From: Sympetrum striolatum
Taxonomy: Eukaryota > Arthropoda > Insecta > Odonata > Libellulidae
Length of the DNA: 64,000 nt
Reading direction: 5' to 3'
Assembly: GCA_947579665.1 (NCBI GenBank)
Contig: OX388344.1
Location: 8,984,346 to 9,048,345 of the forward strand
Within the stretch, counting starts at the first letter, position 1; every line of letters begins with the position of its first letter. The position numbers and the translations under genes were made by a program. Below, one piece after another: positions 30,925-45,800 of this stretch. The notes under the pieces are model-generated. The model worked only from the letters and a program-made list of their open reading frames with translations, made no database searches and was not told the DNA's origin.

Positions 30925-32905
30925 TTTTGATCACAATTACGAATCACAAAATAGGTACAGCAATAGCATTCTTATCCATTTGTACTTAGTTAATTTGAGT
31001 TCGCATCCCTCGACCAAGCACCATCTTTCAGCACCACCCTGCTCCTTATATCGCATTGTCATGGCTTCGGAAGTTCATCCAAATGCTGCCGAAAGATAAT
31101 AATGAAAGTTAATTATATTTACTTTTGATAACAATGACGAATCACAAAATAGGTACAGCAATAGCATTCTTATCCATTTGTACTTAGTTAATTTGAGTTC
31201 GCATCCCTCGACCAAGCACCATCTTTCAGCACCACCCTGCTCCTTATATCGCATTGTCATGGCTTCGGAAGTTCATCCAAATGCTGCCGAAAGATAATAA
31301 TGAAAGTTAATTATATTTACTTTTGATAACAATTACGAATCACAAAATAGGTACAGCAATAGCATTCTTATCCATTTGTACTTAGTTAATTTGAGTTCGC
31401 ATCCCTCGACCAAGAACCATCTTTCAGCACCACCCTGCTCCTTATATCGCATCGTCATGGCTTCGGAAGTTCATCCAAATGCTGCCGAAAGATAATAATG
31501 AAAGTTAATTATATTTCCTTTGATAACAATGACGAATCACAAAATAGGTACAGAAATAGCATTCTTATCCATTTGTACTTAGTTAATTTGAGTTCGCATC
31601 CCTCGACCTAGCACCATCTTTCAGCACCACCCTGCTCCTTATATCGCATCGTCATGGCTTCGGAAGTTCATCCAAATGCTGCCGAAAGATAATAATGAAA
31701 GTTAATTATATTTACTTTTGATAACAATTACGAATCACAAAATAGGTACAGCAATAGCATTCTTATCCATTTGTACTTAGTTAATTTGAGTTCGCATCCC
31801 TCGACCAAGCACCATCTTTCAGCACCACCCTGCTCCTTATGTCGCATCGTCATGGCTTCGGAAGTTCTTCAAAATGCTGCCGAAAAATAATAATGAAAGT
31901 TAATTATATTTACTTTTGATAACAATTACGAATCACAAAAGAGGTACAGCAATAGCATTCTTATCCATTTGTACTTAGTTAATTTGAGTTCGCATCCCTC
32001 GACCAAGCACCATCTTTCAGCACCACCCTGCTCCTTATATCGCATCGTCATGGCTTCGGAAGTTCATCCAAATGCTGCCGAAAGATAATAATGAAAGTTA
32101 ATTATATTTACTTTTGATAACAATGACGAATCACAAAATAGGTACAGAAATAGCATTCTTATCCATTTGTACTTAGTTAATTTGAGTTCGCATCCCTCGA
32201 CCAAGCACCATCTTTCAGCACCACCCTGCTCCTTATATCGCATCGTCATGGCTTCGGAAGTTCATCCAAATGCTGCCGAAAGATAATAATGAAAGTTAAT
32301 TATATTTACTTTTGATAACAATTACGAATCACAAAATAGGTACAGCAATAGCATTCTTATCAATTTGTACTTAGTTAATTTGAGTTCGCATCCCTCGACC
32401 AAGCACCATCTTTCAGCACCACCCTGCTCCTTATATCGCATCGTCATGGCTTCGGAAGTTCATCCAAATGCTGCCGAAAGATAATAATGAAAGTTAATTA
32501 TATTTACTTTTGATAACAATGACGAATCACAAAATAGGTACAGCAAAAGCATTCTTACCCATTTGTACTTAGTTAATTTGAGTTGGCATCCCTCGACCAA
32601 GCACCATCTTTCAGCAACACCCTGCTCCTTATATCGCATCGTCATGGCTTCGGAAGTTCATCCAAATGCTGCCGAAAGATAATAATGAAAGTTAATTATA
32701 TTTACTTTTGATAACAATGACGAATCACAAAATAGGTACAGAAATAGCATTCTTATCCATTTGTACTTAGTTAATTTGAGTTCGCATCCCTCGACCAAGC
32801 ACCATCTTTCAGCACCACCCTGCTCCTTATATCGCATCGTCATGGCTTCGGAAGTTCATCCAAATGCTGCCGAAAGATAATAATGAAATTTAATTATATT
32901 TACTT

Positions 32906-35900
32906 TTGATAACAATGACGAATCACAAAATAGGTACAGCAATAGCATTCTTATCCATTTGTACTTAGTTAATTTGAGTTCGCATCCCTCGACCAAGCAC
33001 CATCTTTCAGCACCACCCTGCTCCTTATATCGCATCGTCATGGTTTCGGAAGTTCATCCAAATGCTGCCGAAAGATAATAATGAAAGTTAATTATATTTA
33101 CTTTTGATAACAATGACGAATCACAAAATAGGTACAGCAATAGCATTCTTATCCATTTGTACTTAGTTAATTTGAGTTCGCATCCCTCGACCAAGCACCA
33201 TCTTTCAGCACCACCCTGCTCCTTATATCGCATTGTCATGGCTTCGGAAGTTCATCCAAATGCTGCCGAAAGATAATAATGAAAGTTAATTATATTTACT
33301 TTTGATAACAATTACGAATCACAAAATAGGTACAGCAATAGCATTCTTATCCATTTGTACTTAGTTAATTTGAGTTCGCATCCCTCGACCAAGCACCATC
33401 TTTCAGCACCACCCTGCTCCTTATATCGCATCGTCATGGCTTTGGAAGTTCATCCAAATGCTGCCGAAAGATAATAATGAAAGTTAATTATATTTACTTT
33501 TGATAACAATGACGAATCAAAAATTGGTACAGCAATAGCATTCTTATTCATTTGTACTTAGTTAATTTGAGTTCGCATCCCTCGACCAAGCACCATCTTT
33601 CAGCACCACCCTGCTCCTTCTTATCGCATCGTCATGGCTTCTGAAGTTCATCCAAATGCTGCCGAAAGATAATAATGAAAGTTAATTATATTTACTTTTG
33701 ATAACAATTACGAATCACAAAATAGGTACAGTAATAGCATTGTTATCCATTTGTACTTAGTTAATTTGAGTTCGCATCCCTCGACCAAGCACCATCTTTC
33801 AGCACAACCCTGCTCCTTATATCGCATCGTCATGGCTTCGAAAGTTCATCCAAATGCTGCCGAAAGATAATAATGAAAGTTAATTATATTTACTTTTGAT
33901 AACAATGACGAATCACAAAATAGGTACAGCAATAGCATTCTTATCCATTTGTACTTAGTTAATTTGAGTTCGCATCCCTCGACCAAGCACCATCTTTCAG
34001 CACCACCCTTCTCCTTATATCGCATCGTCATGGCTTCGGAAGTTCATCCAAATGCTGCCGAAAGATAATAATGAAAGTTAATTATATTTACTTTTGATAA
34101 CAATGACGAATCACAAAATAGGTACAGCAATAGCATTCTTATCCATTTGTACTTAGTTAATTTGAGTTCGCATCCCTCAACCAAGCACCATCTTTCAGCA
34201 CCACCCTGCTCCTTATATCGCATCGTCATGGCTTCGGAAGTTCATCCAAATGCTGCCGAAAGATAATAATGAAAGTTAATTATATTTACTTTTGATAACA
34301 ATGACGAATCACAACATAGGTACAGCAATAGCATTCTTATCCATTTGTACTTAGTTAATTTGAGTTCGCATCCCTCGACCAAGCACCATCTTTCAGCACC
34401 ACCCTGCTCCTTATATCGCATCGTCATGGCTTCGGAAGTTCATCCAAATGCTGCCGAAAGATAATAATGAAAGTTAATTATATTTACTTTTGATAACAAT
34501 GACGAATCACAACATAGGTACAGCAATAGCATTCTTATCCATTTGTACTTATTTAATTTGAGTTCGCATCCCTCGACCAAGCACCATCTTTCAGCACCAC
34601 CCTGCTCCTTATATCGCATCGTCATGGCTTCGGAAGTTCATCCAAATGCTGCCGAAAGATAATAATGAAAGTTAATTATATTTACTTTTGATAACAATGA
34701 CGAATCAAAAAATAGGTACAGCAATAGCATTCTTATCCATTTGTACTTAGTTAATTTGAGTTCGCATCCCTCGACCAAGCACCATCTTTCAGCACCACCC
34801 TGCTCCTTATATCGCATCGTCATGGCTTCGGAAGTTCATCCAAATGCTGCCGAAAGATAATAATGAAAGTTAATTATATTTACTTTTGATAACAATGACG
34901 AATCACAAAATAGGTACAGCAATAGCATTCTTAACCATTTGTACTTAGTTAATTTGAGTTCACATCCCTCGACCAAGCACCATCTTTCAGCACCACCCTG
35001 CTCCTTATATCGCATCGTCATGGCTTCGGAAGTTCATCCAAATGCTGCCGAAAGATAATAATGAAAGTTAATTATATTTACTTTTGATAACAATGACGAA
35101 TCACAAAATAGGTACAGCAATAGCATTCTTATCCATTTGTACTTAGTTAATTTGAGTTCGCATCCCTCGACCAAGCACCATCTTTCAGCACCACCCTGCT
35201 CCTTATATCGCATCGTCATGGCTTCGGAAGTTCATCCAAATGCCGCCGAAAGATAATAATGAAAGTTAATTATATTTACTTTTGATAACAATGACGAATC
35301 ACAAAATAGGTACAGCAATAGCATTCTTATCCATTTGTACTTAGTTAATTTGAGTTCGCATCCCTCGACCAAGCACCATCTTTCAGCACCACCCTGCTCC
35401 TTATATCGCATCGTCATGGCTTCGGAAGTTCATCCAAATGCTGCCGAAAGATAATAATGAAAGTTAATTATATTTACTTTTGATAACAATTACGAATCAC
35501 AAAATAGGTACAGCAATAGCATTCTTATCCATTTGTACTTAGTTAATTTGAGTTCGCATCCCTCGACCAAGCACCATCTTTCAGCACCACCCTGCTCCTT
35601 ATATCGCATCGTCATGACTTCGGAAGTTCATCCAAATGCTGCCGAAAGATAATAATGAAAGTTAATTATATTTATTTTGATAACAATGACGAATCACAAA
35701 ATAGGTACAGCAATAGCATTCTTATCCATTTGTACTTAGTTAATTTGAGTTCGCATCCCTCGACCAAGCACCATCTTTCAGCACCACCCTGCTCCTTATA
35801 TCGCATTGTCATGGCTTCGGAAGTTCATCCAAATGCTGCCGAAAGATAATAATGAAAGTTAATTATATTTACTTTTGATAACAATTACGAATCACAAAAT

Positions 35901-38900
35901 AGGTACAGCAATAGCATTCTTATCCATTTGTACTTAGTTAATTTGAGTTCGCATCCCTCGACCAAGCACCATCTTTCAGCACCACCCTGCTCCTTATATC
36001 GCATCGTCATGGCTTCGGACGTTCATCCAAATGCTGCCGAAAGATAATAATGAAAGTTAATAATATTTACTTTTGATAACAATGACGAATCACAAAATAG
36101 GTACAGCAATAGCATTCTTATCCATTTGTACTTAGTTAATTTGAGTTCGGATCCCTCGACCAAGCACCATCTTTCAGCACCACCCTGCTCCTTATATCGC
36201 ATTGTCATGGCTTCAGAAGTTCATCCAAATGCTGCCGAAAGATAATAATGAAAGTTAATTATATTTACTTTTGATAACAATTACGAATCACAAAATAGGT
36301 ACAGCAATAGCATTCTTATCCATTTGTGCTTAGTTAATTTGAGTTCGCATCCCTCGACCAAGCACCATCTTTCAGCACCACCCTGCTCCTTATATCGCAT
36401 TGTCATGGCTTCGGAAGTTCATCCAAATGCTGCCGAAAGATAATAATGAAAGTTAATTATATTTACTTTTGATAACAATGACGAATCACAAAATAGGTAC
36501 AGCAATAGCATTCTTATCCATTTGTACTTAGTTAATTTGAGTTCGCATCCCTCGACCAAGCACCATCTTTCAGCACCACCCTGCTCCTTATATCGCATTG
36601 TCATGGCTTCGGAAGTTCATCCAAATGCTGCCGAAAGATAATAATGAAAGTTAATTATATTTACTTTTGATAACAATGACGAATCATAAAAATAGGTACA
36701 GCAATAGCATTCTTATCAATTTGTACTTAGTTAATTTGACTTCACATCCCTCGACCAAGCACCATCTTTCAGCACCACCCTGCTCCTTATATCGCATCGT
36801 CATGGCTTCGGAAGTTCATCCAAATGCTGCCGAAAGATAATAATGAAAGTTAATTATATTTACTTTTGATAACAATGACGAATCACAAAAAAGGGACAGC
36901 AATAGCATTCTTATCCATTTGTACTTAGTTAATTTGAGTTCGCATCCCTCGACCAAGCACCATCATTCAGCACCACCCTGCTCTTATATCGCATCGTCAT
37001 GGCTTCGGAAGTTCATCCAAATGCTGCCGAAAGATAATAATGAAAGTTAATTATATTTACTTTTGATAACAATGACGAATCACAAAATAGGTACAGCAAT
37101 AGCATTCTTATCCATTTGTACTTAGTTAATTTGAGTTCGCATCCCTCGACCAAGCACCATCTTTCAGCACCACCCTGCTCTTATATCGCATCGTCATGGC
37201 TTCGGAAGTTCATCCAAATGCTGCCGAAAGATAATAATGAAAGTTAATTATATTTACTTTTGATAACAATGACGAATCACAAAATAGGTACAGCAATAGC
37301 ATTCTTATCCATTTGTACTTAGTTAATTTGAGTTCGCATCCCTCGACCAAGCACCATCTTTCAGCACCACCCTGCTCCTTATATCGCATCGTCATGGCTT
37401 CGGAAATTCATCCAAATGCTGCCGAAAGATAATAATGAAAGTTAATTATATTTACTTTTGATAACAATGACGAATCACAAAATAGGTACAGCAATAGCAT
37501 TCTTATCCATTTGTACTTAGTTAATTTGAGTTCGCATCCCTCGACCAAGCACCATCTCTCAGCCCCACCCTGCTCCTTATATCGCATTGTCATGGCTTCG
37601 GAAGTTCATCCAAATGCTGCCGAAAGATAATAATGAAAGTTAATTATATTTACTTGTGATAACAATGACGAATCACAAAATAGGTACAGCAATAGCATTC
37701 TTATCCATTTGTACTTAGTTAATTTGAGTTCGCATCCCTCGACCAAGCACCATCTTTCAGCACCACACTGCTCCTTATATCGCATCGTCATGGCTTCGGA
37801 AGTTCATCCAAATGCTGCCGAAAGATAATAATGAAAGTTAATTATATTTACTTTTGATAACAATGACGAATCACAAAATAGGTACAGCAATAGCATTCTT
37901 ATCCATTTGTACTTAGTTAATTTGAGTTCGCATCCCTCGACCAAGAACCATCTTTCAGCACCACCCTGCTCCTTATATCGCATCGTCATGGCTTCGGAAG
38001 TTCATCCAAATGCTGCCGAAAGATATTAATGAAAGTTAATTATATTTACTTTTGATAACAATGACGAATCACGAAATAGGTACAGCAATAGCATTCTTAT
38101 CCATTTGTACTTAGTTAATTTGAGTTCGCATCCCTCGACCAAGCACCATCTTTCAGCACCACCCTGCTCCTTATATCGCAATGTCATGGCTTCGGAAGTT
38201 CATCCAAATGCTGCCGAAAGATAATAATGAAAGTTAATTATATTTACATTTGATAACAATGACGAATCACAAAATAGGTACAGCAATAGCATTCTTATCC
38301 ATTTGTACTTAGTTAATTTGAGTTCGCATCCCTCGACCAAGCACCATCTTTCAGCACCACCCTGCTCCTTATATCGGATCGTCATGGCTTCGGAAGTTCA
38401 TCCAAATGCTGCCGAAAGATAATAATGAAAGTTAATTATATTTACTTTTGATAACAATTACGAATCACAAAATAGGTACAGCAATAGCATTCTTATCCAT
38501 TTGTACTTAGTTAATTTGAGTTCGCATCCCTCGACCAAGCACCATCTTTCAGCACCACCCTGCTCCTTATATCGCATTGTCATGGCTTCGGAAGTTCATC
38601 CAAATGCTGCCGAAAGATAATAATGAAAGTTAATTATATTTACTTTTGATAACAATGACGAATCACAAAATAGGTACAGCAATAGCATTCTTATCCATTT
38701 GTACTTAGTTAATTTGAGTTCGCATCCCTCGACCAAGCACCATCTTTCAGCACCACCCTGCTCCTTATATCGTATCGTCATGGCTTCGGAAGTTCATCCA
38801 AATGCTGCCGAAAGATAATAATGAAAGTTAATTATATTTACTTTTGATAACAATGACGAATCACAAAATAGGTACAGCAATAGCATTCTTATCCATTTGT

Positions 38901-39833
38901 ACTTAGTTCATTTGAGTTCGCATCCCTCGACCAAGCACCATCTTTCAGCACCACCCTGCTCCTTATATCGCATTGTCATGGCTTCGGAAGTTTATCCAAA
39001 TGCTGCCGAAAGATAATAATGAAAGTTAATTATATTTAATTTTGATAACAATGACGAAACAAAAAATAGGTACAGCAATAGCACTCTTATCCATTTGTAC
39101 TTAGTTAATTTGAGTTCGCATCCCTCGACCAAGCACCATCTTTCAGCATCACCCTGCTCCTTATATCGCATTGTCATGGCTTCGGAAGTTCATCCAAATG
39201 CTGCCGAAAGATAATAATGAAAGTTAATTATATTTACTTTTGATAACAATGACGAATCACAAAATAGGTACAGTAATAGCATTCTTATCCATTTGTACTT
39301 AGTTAATTTGAGTTCGCATCCCTCGACCAAGCACCATCTTTCAGCACCACCCTGCTCCTTATATCGCATTGTCATGGCTTCGGAAGTTCATCCAAATGCT
39401 GCCGAAAGATAATAATGAAAGTTAATTATATTTACTTTTGATAACAATTACGAATCACAAAATAGGTACAGCAATAGCATTCTTATCCATTTGTACTTAG
39501 TTAATTTGAGTTTGCATCCCTCGACCAAGCACCATCTTTCAGCACCACCCTGCTCCTTATATCGCATTGTCATGGCTTCGGAAGTTCATCCAAATGCTGC
39601 CGAAAGATAATAATGAAAGTTAATTATTTTTACTTTTGATAACAATGACGAATCACAAAATAGTTACAGCAATAGCATTCTTATCCATTTGTACTTAGTT
39701 AATTTGAGTTCGCATCCCTCGACCAAGCACCATCTTTCAGCACCACCCTGCTCCTTATATCGCATCGTCATGGCTTCGGAAGTTCATCCAAATGCTGCCG
39801 AAAGATAAGAATGAAAGTTAATTATATTTAATT
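32906..39833 (+). repeat. 35-monomer higher-order unit, copy 1 (6,928 bp)
   Basis: This block and the adjacent copy 2 share all private variants inspected at an offset of 6,928 bp (35 x 198 minus 2). Examples here: GGTTTCGG at 33,042, GAATCAAAAATTGG near 33,514, the 1-bp-deleted TATTTATTTTGATAAC near 35,670, GTTCGGATCCC near 36,145, TTTGTGCTTAG near 36,324, ATCATAAAAATAGG near 36,684, TTAGTTCATTTG near 38,903 and ATTATTTTTACTT near 39,623. The left limit is placed where x and x+6,928 stop agreeing (three differences between about 32,881 and 32,905). It contains several 197-bp monomers and one that is 1 bp longer. Confidence 0.9.
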
Positions 39834-42800
39834 TTGATAACAATGACGAATCACAAAATAGGTACAGCAATAGCATTCTTATCCATTTGTACTTAGTTAA
39901 TTTGAGTTCGCATCCCTCGACCAAGCACCATCTTTCAGCACCACCCTGCTCCTTATATCGCATCGTCATGGTTTCGGAAGTTCATCCAAATGCTGCCGAA
40001 AGATAATAATGAAAGTTAATTATATTTACTTTTGATAACAATGACGAATCACAAAATAGGTACAGCAATAGCATTCTTATCCATTTGTACTTAGTTAATT
40101 TGAGTTCGCATCCCTCGACCAAGCACCATCTTTCAGCACCACCCTGCTCCTTATATCGCATTGTCATGGCTTCGGAAGTTCATCCAAATGCTGCCGAAAG
40201 ATAATAATGAAAGTTAATTATATTTACTTTTGATAACAATTACGAATCACAAAATAGGTACAGCAATAGCATTCTTATCCATTTGTACTTAGTTAATTTG
40301 AGTTCGCATCCCTCGACCAAGCACCATCTTTCAGCACCACCCTGCTCCTTATATCGCATCGTCATGGCTTTGGAAGTTCATCCAAATGCTGCCGAAAGAT
40401 AATAATGAAAGTTAATTATATTTACTTTTGATAACAATGACGAATCAAAAATTGGTACAGCAATAGCATTCTTATTCATTTGTACTTAGTTAATTTGAGT
40501 TCGCATCCCTCGACCAAGCACCATCTTTCAGCACCACCCTGCTCCTTCTTATCGCATCGTCATGGCTTCTGAAGTTCATCCAAATGCTGCCGAAAGATAA
40601 TAATGAAAGTTAATTATATTTACTTTTGATAACAATTACGAATCACAAAATAGGTACAGTAATAGCATTGTTATCCATTTGTACTTAGTTAATTTGAGTT
40701 CGCATCCCTCGACCAAGCACCATCTTTCAGCACAACCCTGCTCCTTATATCGCATCGTCATGGCTTCGAAAGTTCATCCAAATGCTGCCGAAAGATAATA
40801 ATGAAAGTTAATTATATTTACTTTTGATAACAATGACGAATCACAAAATAGGTACAGCAATAGCATTCTTATCCATTTGTACTTAGTTAATTTGAGTTCG
40901 CATCCCTCGACCAAGCACCATCTTTCAGCACCACCCTTCTCCTTATATCGCATCGTCATGGCTTCGGAAGTTCATCCAAATGCTGCCGAAAGATAATAAT
41001 GAAAGTTAATTATATTTACTTTTGATAACAATGACGAATCACAAAATAGGTACAGCAATAGCATTCTTATCCATTTGTACTTAGTTAATTTGAGTTCGCA
41101 TCCCTCAACCAAGCACCATCTTTCAGCACCACCCTGCTCCTTATATCGCATCGTCATGGCTTCGGAAGTTCATCCAAATGCTGCCGAAAGATAATAATGA
41201 AAGTTAATTATATTTACTTTTGATAACAATGACGAATCACAACATAGGTACAGCAATAGCATTCTTATCCATTTGTACTTAGTTAATTTGAGTTCGCATC
41301 CCTCGACCAAGCACCATCTTTCAGCACCACCCTGCTCCTTATATCGCATCGTCATGGCTTCGGAAGTTCATCCAAATGCTGCCGAAAGATAATAATGAAA
41401 GTTAATTATATTTACTTTTGATAACAATGACGAATCACAACATAGGTACAGCAATAGCATTCTTATCCATTTGTACTTATTTAATTTGAGTTCGCATCCC
41501 TCGACCAAGCACCATCTTTCAGCACCACCCTGCTCCTTATATCGCATCGTCATGGCTTCGGAAGTTCATCCAAATGCTGCCGAAAGATAATAATGAAAGT
41601 TAATTATATTTACTTTTGATAACAATGACGAATCAAAAAATAGGTACAGCAATAGCATTCTTATCCATTTGTACTTAGTTAATTTGAGTTCGCATCCCTC
41701 GACCAAGCACCATCTTTCAGCACCACCCTGCTCCTTATATCGCATCGTCATGGCTTCGGAAGTTCATCCAAATGCTGCCGAAAGATAATAATGAAAGTTA
41801 ATTATATTTACTTTTGATAACAATGACGAATCACAAAATAGGTACAGCAATAGCATTCTTAACCATTTGTACTTAGTTAATTTGAGTTCACATCCCTCGA
41901 CCAAGCACCATCTTTCAGCACCACCCTGCTCCTTATATCGCATCGTCATGGCTTCGGAAGTTCATCCAAATGCTGCCGAAAGATAATAATGAAAGTTAAT
42001 TATATTTACTTTTGATAACAATGACGAATCACAAAATAGGTACAGCAATAGCATTCTTATCCATTTGTACTTAGTTAATTTGAGTTCGCATCCCTCGACC
42101 AAGCACCATCTTTCAGCACCACCCTGCTCCTTATATCGCATCGTCATGGCTTCGGAAGTTCATCCAAATGCCGCCGAAAGATAATAATGAAAGTTAATTA
42201 TATTTACTTTTGATAACAATGACGAATCACAAAATAGGTACAGCAATAGCATTCTTATCCATTTGTACTTAGTTAATTTGAGTTCGCATCCCTCGACCAA
42301 GCACCATCTTTCAGCACCACCCTGCTCCTTATATCGCATCGTCATGGCTTCGGAAGTTCATCCAAATGCTGCCGAAAGATAATAATGAAAGTTAATTATA
42401 TTTACTTTTGATAACAATTACGAATCACAAAATAGGTACAGCAATAGCATTCTTATCCATTTGTACTTAGTTAATTTGAGTTCGCATCCCTCGACCAAGC
42501 ACCATCTTTCAGCACCACCCTGCTCCTTATATCGCATCGTCATGACTTCGGAAGTTCATCCAAATGCTGCCGAAAGATAATAATGAAAGTTAATTATATT
42601 TATTTTGATAACAATGACGAATCACAAAATAGGTACAGCAATAGCATTCTTATCCATTTGTACTTAGTTAATTTGAGTTCGCATCCCTCGACCAAGCACC
42701 ATCTTTCAGCACCACCCTGCTCCTTATATCGCATTGTCATGGCTTCGGAAGTTCATCCAAATGCTGCCGAAAGATAATAATGAAAGTTAATTATATTTAC

Positions 42801-45800
42801 TTTTGATAACAATTACGAATCACAAAATAGGTACAGCAATAGCATTCTTATCCATTTGTACTTAGTTAATTTGAGTTCGCATCCCTCGACCAAGCACCAT
42901 CTTTCAGCACCACCCTGCTCCTTATATCGCATCGTCATGGCTTCGGACGTTCATCCAAATGCTGCCGAAAGATAATAATGAAAGTTAATAATATTTACTT
43001 TTGATAACAATGACGAATCACAAAATAGGTACAGCAATAGCATTCTTATCCATTTGTACTTAGTTAATTTGAGTTCGGATCCCTCGACCAAGCACCATCT
43101 TTCAGCACCACCCTGCTCCTTATATCGCATTGTCATGGCTTCAGAAGTTCATCCAAATGCTGCCGAAAGATAATAATGAAAGTTAATTATATTTACTTTT
43201 GATAACAATTACGAATCACAAAATAGGTACAGCAATAGCATTCTTATCCATTTGTGCTTAGTTAATTTGAGTTCGCATCCCTCGACCAAGCACCATCTTT
43301 CAGCACCACCCTGCTCCTTATATCGCATTGTCATGGCTTCGGAAGTTCATCCAAATGCTGCCGAAAGATAATAATGAAAGTTAATTATATTTACTTTTGA
43401 TAACAATGACGAATCACAAAATAGGTACAGCAATAGCATTCTTATCCATTTGTACTTAGTTAATTTGAGTTCGCATCCCTCGACCAAGCACCATCTTTCA
43501 GCACCACCCTGCTCCTTATATCGCATTGTCATGGCTTCGGAAGTTCATCCAAATGCTGCCGAAAGATAATAATGAAAGTTAATTATATTTACTTTTGATA
43601 ACAATGACGAATCATAAAAATAGGTACAGCAATAGCATTCTTATCAATTTGTACTTAGTTAATTTGACTTCACATCCCTCGACCAAGCACCATCTTTCAG
43701 CACCACCCTGCTCCTTATATCGCATCGTCATGGCTTCGGAAGTTCATCCAAATGCTGCCGAAAGATAATAATGAAAGTTAATTATATTTACTTTTGATAA
43801 CAATGACGAATCACAAAAAAGGGACAGCAATAGCATTCTTATCCATTTGTACTTAGTTAATTTGAGTTCGCATCCCTCGACCAAGCACCATCATTCAGCA
43901 CCACCCTGCTCTTATATCGCATCGTCATGGCTTCGGAAGTTCATCCAAATGCTGCCGAAAGATAATAATGAAAGTTAATTATATTTACTTTTGATAACAA
44001 TGACGAATCACAAAATAGGTACAGCAATAGCATTCTTATCCATTTGTACTTAGTTAATTTGAGTTCGCATCCCTCGACCAAGCACCATCTTTCAGCACCA
44101 CCCTGCTCTTATATCGCATCGTCATGGCTTCGGAAGTTCATCCAAATGCTGCCGAAAGATAATAATGAAAGTTAATTATATTTACTTTTGATAACAATGA
44201 CGAATCACAAAATAGGTACAGCAATAGCATTCTTATCCATTTGTACTTAGTTAATTTGAGTTCGCATCCCTCGACCAAGCACCATCTTTCAGCACCACCC
44301 TGCTCCTTATATCGCATCGTCATGGCTTCGGAAATTCATCCAAATGCTGCCGAAAGATAATAATGAAAGTTAATTATATTTACTTTTGATAACAATGACG
44401 AATCACAAAATAGGTACAGCAATAGCATTCTTATCCATTTGTACTTAGTTAATTTGAGTTCGCATCCCTCGACCAAGCACCATCTCTCAGCCCCACCCTG
44501 CTCCTTATATCGCATTGTCATGGCTTCGGAAGTTCATCCAAATGCTGCCGAAAGATAATAATGAAAGTTAATTATATTTACTTGTGATAACAATGACGAA
44601 TCACAAAATAGGTACAGCAATAGCATTCTTATCCATTTGTACTTAGTTAATTTGAGTTCGCATCCCTCGACCAAGCACCATCTTTCAGCACCACACTGCT
44701 CCTTATATCGCATCGTCATGGCTTCGGAAGTTCATCCAAATGCTGCCGAAAGATAATAATGAAAGTTAATTATATTTACTTTTGATAACAATGACGAATC
44801 ACAAAATAGGTACAGCAATAGCATTCTTATCCATTTGTACTTAGTTAATTTGAGTTCGCATCCCTCGACCAAGAACCATCTTTCAGCACCACCCTGCTCC
44901 TTATATCGCATCGTCATGGCTTCGGAAGTTCATCCAAATGCTGCCGAAAGATATTAATGAAAGTTAATTATATTTACTTTTGATAACAATGACGAATCAC
45001 GAAATAGGTACAGCAATAGCATTCTTATCCATTTGTACTTAGTTAATTTGAGTTCGCATCCCTCGACCAAGCACCATCTTTCAGCACCACCCTGCTCCTT
45101 ATATCGCAATGTCATGGCTTCGGAAGTTCATCCAAATGCTGCCGAAAGATAATAATGAAAGTTAATTATATTTACATTTGATAACAATGACGAATCACAA
45201 AATAGGTACAGCAATAGCATTCTTATCCATTTGTACTTAGTTAATTTGAGTTCGCATCCCTCGACCAAGCACCATCTTTCAGCACCACCCTGCTCCTTAT
45301 ATCGGATCGTCATGGCTTCGGAAGTTCATCCAAATGCTGCCGAAAGATAATAATGAAAGTTAATTATATTTACTTTTGATAACAATTACGAATCACAAAA
45401 TAGGTACAGCAATAGCATTCTTATCCATTTGTACTTAGTTAATTTGAGTTCGCATCCCTCGACCAAGCACCATCTTTCAGCACCACCCTGCTCCTTATAT
45501 CGCATTGTCATGGCTTCGGAAGTTCATCCAAATGCTGCCGAAAGATAATAATGAAAGTTAATTATATTTACTTTTGATAACAATGACGAATCACAAAATA
45601 GGTACAGCAATAGCATTCTTATCCATTTGTACTTAGTTAATTTGAGTTCGCATCCCTCGACCAAGCACCATCTTTCAGCACCACCCTGCTCCTTATATCG
45701 TATCGTCATGGCTTCGGAAGTTCATCCAAATGCTGCCGAAAGATAATAATGAAAGTTAATTATATTTACTTTTGATAACAATGACGAATCACAAAATAGG

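Noticed and set aside
14885..42777. 61-64-codon plus-strand frames (14,885; 24,968; 35,655; 42,583)
   Set aside because: They arise from local variants: the last three by one-base deletion in the TTTACTTTTGATAA segment that shifts past the usual stop. They are single-copy accidents or the duplicated image of one.
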